This document shows, piece after piece, positions 61,959-64,000 of a stretch of 64,000 nucleotides of DNA (its first letter is position 1; the number at the start of each line of letters is the position of its first letter). The position numbers and the translations under genes were made by a program. Origin of the DNA: an uncultured Saprospiraceae bacterium (GTDB lineage Bacteria > Bacteroidota > Bacteroidia > Chitinophagales > Saprospiraceae). The stretch is taken from contig CALIAU010000001.1 in assembly GCA_938045585.1 (NCBI GenBank), forward strand, positions 124,001 through 188,000. The letters run 5' to 3'. The notes under the pieces were generated by a model. It worked only from the letters and a program-made list of their open reading frames with translations. It searched no databases and was not told the DNA's origin.

Positions 61959-62987
61959 TTATTTGCCTAACCAACGTAATACATTTTGTTCCCACATTTG
62001 TCCTTTCTGCTCTTCGTTGATGATGTCTTCATCTAGGGCAAGGTCTAGAATTTTTCCTGGATAGGAAGATTGTGCTTCACTCTCCATCTCACCAAGCGGG
62101 TAGGGATCATCCAAACCCATGAGGATTTGGTCTGTTCCTCCCAGGCGTTTTACCATAAGGTCTAGAGAGAGGGTGTCATGCACTAGGGTGTCAAAGAAGA
62201 TATTTTTATGGCCAACAGATTTTCTTGGATGTAATTGATTTTCAAACAGATCTGGTCTGCCGTCAAAACCTTGGATACGTCGACCGAGATTCACCTGTGT
62301 GAGTTGGCCTCCATGTGCAAAACAGCTGCGAATATCTGGAAATCGTTCTGCGTAGCCATTGAGTGTATAGAAATGATAGGCATCTGCACATTGGGCGAGC
62401 ATCCATACAAGATGAAAGCGCCAAGATTTATTTTCTAACTGTATGAATTTTTCGCCATCATAGGGATGCACCTCTACTGCTAGTTTATAGGTATTTGCGA
62501 GCTCTAGTATAGGATCTGTTTCTTCTGAAAAAACAGTCTTCCATTGTCCTGCATCATTCATATAATGTGTAGGGAGACAGAGTACTTTTAATCCCAGCGT
62601 TTCCACGCAGCGTTCCATTTCTTTCAACGCAACATTGGTGTCGCGTGGATGTACCACAAAGCCACAGGTAAAACGATCGGGATGATCAGCCTGCACCTTC
62701 GCATTAAAATCATTTTGGAAAGCTAAGACATCTTTCATGAGATCTAGCGGAAGACAATTTCCATACAATTGGGAAAGATTGAGAATCACTGCATGATCAA
62801 TTTTATTTCTGTCCATCCATTCTAGTTTTTCATTGAGGAAAAAACTAGAATCGGTAATCGGGCGTTTCCATCCTTTTTGCAGCATATGTTTGCGTGCAGA
62901 GTCCACCCAGAAAATTTCTTTTTCCTTCATGAAGGAAGGAATTTCTTCTGGATAAGGAAGTAAATGAGAATGCCCGTTAATTCGCAT
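61959..62987 (-). CDS. 2-amino-3-carboxymuconate-6-semialdehyde decarboxylase (amidohydrolase family)
   Basis: A 342-residue zinc amidohydrolase. Metal ligands and catalytic residues align with Pseudomonas ACMSD: H6-x-H8 in N-G-H-S-H, H174 in V-E-V-H-P-Y, H225 in C-F-A-H-G-G, and D293 in M-G-L-D-D-P-Y-P-L-G. The reaction removes CO2 from the unstable HAAO product and prevents spontaneous quinolinate formation, so the route runs to energy metabolism rather than NAD. Position between haao and kynU supports the role. Confidence 0.93.
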   Translation of the reverse strand: MRINGHSHLLPYPEEIPSFMKEKEIFWVDSARKHMLQKGWKRPITDSSFFLNEKLEWMDRNKIDHAVILNLSQLYGNCLPLDLMKDVLAFQNDFNAKVQADHPDRFTCGFVVHPRDTNVALKEMERCVETLGLKVLCLPTHYMNDAGQWKTVFSEETDPILELANTYKLAVEVHPYDGEKFIQLENKSWRFHLVWMLAQCADAYHFYTLNGYAERFPDIRSCFAHGGQLTQVNLGRRIQGFDGRPDLFENQLHPRKSVGHKNIFFDTLVHDTLSLDLMVKRLGGTDQILMGLDDPYPLGEMESEAQSSYPGKILDLALDEDIINEEQKGQMWEQNVLRWLGK

Positions 62988-62992
62988 AGTTA

Positions 62993-63508
62993 TTATTTAG
63001 GAGGCTCCATGACAGTCGAACATTTATCGCATGTTCGTTTGCTGTCGTCGTTATAAAATTTGTCAAAAATAACAGGTAGGTCCGTTTCAATATTTGTTAG
63101 GGCAAAGGGCTCCCTGTACAATTCGTTATGGCAGGATTCACAAAACCATGCAAGACCATCATCCATATCCTCATCTCTTTTTTGTTCGATCACTAAGCCG
63201 ATAGTATTGGGTCCTCTTTGCGGTGAATGTGGAATGTTTGGAGGTAGATAGAAGACCTCTCCTTCTCTTATGTGAATGTCCTTTTGTTCACCATCTTCAA
63301 TTACTTTCAAGACAATATCCCCTTCTACCTGATAGAAGAATTCAGGAGTTTGATTAAGATGATAATCCTTTCTAGAATTAGGGCCACCTACTACCATGAC
63401 GATATAGTCTTCATTATAAATTGCTTTATTTCCTACAGGTGGCTTTAAAAGTTCCCGATTGTCATCAATCCATTTTTTAAAATTAATTGCTGGTCCTAAT
63501 GCTCCCAT
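62993..63508 (-). CDS. 3-hydroxyanthranilate 3,4-dioxygenase
   Basis: A 171-residue cupin. Fe(II) ligands H50, E56 and H94 lie in D-Y-H-L-N-Q-T-P-E and N-I-P-H-S-P-Q-R, with R46, R98 and E110 for substrate. The C-terminal rubredoxin-like site has C123-x-x-C126 and C160-x-x-C163, as in the bacterial enzymes. It opens the ring of 3-hydroxyanthranilate to ACMS. It lies 5 bases before the ACMSD gene and 19 after the dehydrogenase, all on the minus strand. Confidence 0.96.
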   Translation of the reverse strand: MGALGPAINFKKWIDDNRELLKPPVGNKAIYNEDYIVMVVGGPNSRKDYHLNQTPEFFYQVEGDIVLKVIEDGEQKDIHIREGEVFYLPPNIPHSPQRGPNTIGLVIEQKRDEDMDDGLAWFCESCHNELYREPFALTNIETDLPVIFDKFYNDDSKRTCDKCSTVMEPPK

Positions 63509-63527
63509 GATGTAATTATTTTAGTTC

Positions 63528-64000
63528 TTAATATTTTATGCAAATGTTTTTAGCTTCCGTGAAAAAGCGCAGTGCGTCTAGGCCACCCTCTCTTCCTACA
63601 CCCGAATTTTTAACACCGCCAAAGGGCGTGCGTAAATCTCTATGCAACCAAGTGTTGACCCAAACAATACCAGCGTGTATTGCCTTTGATAAAGTATGTG
63701 CTCTTGTCAGGTCGCTCGTCCACAACGTACAAGATAATCCATAATCTGTACTATTTGCGTACTGTAATACTTCTTCTTCTGTGTCAAACGGCATAATACT
63801 TACCACTGGGCCAAAAATCTCCTCTGTGTTTGTTCTACAATCAGCAGCTAAGCCTTCAATAATGGTAGGTGTAATGTACCAGCCATTTTCTTTTCCCTTG
63901 GGCTGTATTACCTTTCCACCTGCTAGAATCGTTCCGCCTTCTTCCTGTGCAAGTTGTATATAAGAATGTATTTTATCAAAGTGCAGCTTAGAAACGATAG
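63528..64000 (-). CDS. aldehyde dehydrogenase, likely 2-aminomuconate-semialdehyde dehydrogenase (partial)
   Basis: The last 157 or so codons of an aldehyde dehydrogenase; the gene runs off the right edge, so the catalytic Cys and cofactor site are not in view. Visible are E-E-I-F-G-P-V (with the NAD-interacting Glu) and the C-terminal W-V-N-T-W-L-H-R-D-L, P-F-G-G-V-K-N-S-G-V-G-R-E-G-G signature, which resembles human ALDH8A1 and AmnC-type enzymes. It precedes haao by 19 bases in the operon. It would oxidise 2-aminomuconate semialdehyde to 2-aminomuconate. Confidence 0.85.
   Translation of the reverse strand, partial: IVSKLHFDKIHSYIQLAQEEGGTILAGGKVIQPKGKENGWYITPTIIEGLAADCRTNTEEIFGPVVSIMPFDTEEEVLQYANSTDYGLSCTLWTSDLTRAHTLSKAIHAGIVWVNTWLHRDLRTPFGGVKNSGVGREGGLDALRFFTEAKNICIKY

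Overview
The window is about 64 kb of low-GC chromosomal DNA from a member of the Bacteroidota, most like the Saprospiria/Chitinophagia/Flavobacteriia side of the phylum. Three things point there: two secreted metalloproteases end in type IX secretion (T9SS) sorting domains; several families largely confined to the phylum are present (DUF4270, DUF4290 and DUF4292 proteins, a one-domain 268-residue glycogen synthase); and the clearest promoter, upstream of tRNA-Asp, fits the phylum's TTG / TAnnTTTG pattern. I cannot name a genus. I recognise 57 protein genes (one cut by the right edge) and one tRNA. There is no rRNA, CRISPR array, prophage or insertion sequence.

Layout. 1-1,000: a Xre-RES toxin-antitoxin pair. 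1.1-5.5 kb: a C-terminal processing protease and a TPR histidine kinase that runs 61 bp into the convergent murA. 5.5-12 kb (minus): glgA, DUF4270 lipoprotein, glmS, DUF4290, murA, a cell-wall precursor cluster. 12-16.2 kb (minus): a DUF819 membrane protein, recX, a HAD phosphatase, a pirin and a lipoprotein. 16.3-25.1 kb: a GCS2-CBS fusion, a small TPR membrane protein, mgsA-uvrC, an S9 peptidase, and a merC-hupE membrane pair. 25.4-28.2 kb: a three-gene meta-cleavage tail (hydratase, acylating acetaldehyde dehydrogenase, 4-hydroxy-2-oxovalerate aldolase). 28.3-32.7 kb: tRNA-Asp, a CDP-alcohol phosphatidyltransferase, GtrA, accA, dapA and a LURP-one-like protein. 32.7-36.2 kb (minus): acpP, fabF, rnc and a membrane hydrolase. 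36.5-43.7 kb (plus): pyk, a TPR protein, DUF4292, an EnvC-like protein, hflX and an M29 aminopeptidase. 43.7-46.6 kb (minus): peroxiredoxin, clpS, aat and an M16 peptidase. 46.6-50.2 kb (plus): an EamA transporter, an O-methyltransferase, an acetyltransferase and hemW. 50.2-52.7 kb: a response regulator, ssb and a ThuA lipoprotein. 52.8-59 kb: two tandem M4 metalloproteases. 59.3-64 kb (minus): kmo, kynU, acmsd, haao and an aldehyde dehydrogenase.

How genes combine. The 59-64 kb operon converts kynurenine via 3-hydroxykynurenine, 3-hydroxyanthranilate and aminocarboxymuconate semialdehyde to 2-aminomuconate. The 25-28 kb operon converts 2-oxopent-4-enoate to pyruvate plus acetyl-CoA. Together they look like most of an aerobic tryptophan-to-central-metabolism route, lacking in this window only the entry steps and the deaminase/decarboxylase link. 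ClpS and Aat form an N-degron pair, and the aat start codon sits inside an intrinsic-terminator-like hairpin directly after clpS. EnvC-like, MurA and GlmS serve the cell wall.

The most unusual non-coding content is a set of degenerate repeats: three copies of an element beginning GGGCGTGCCCC, and small hairpins linked to 8- or 9-base tandem arrays at gene 3' ends, one of which encodes the C-terminus of UvrC. I did not find a clear previously undescribed multi-gene system; the best leads are the clpS/aat hairpin, the repeat families and several structured non-coding stretches.
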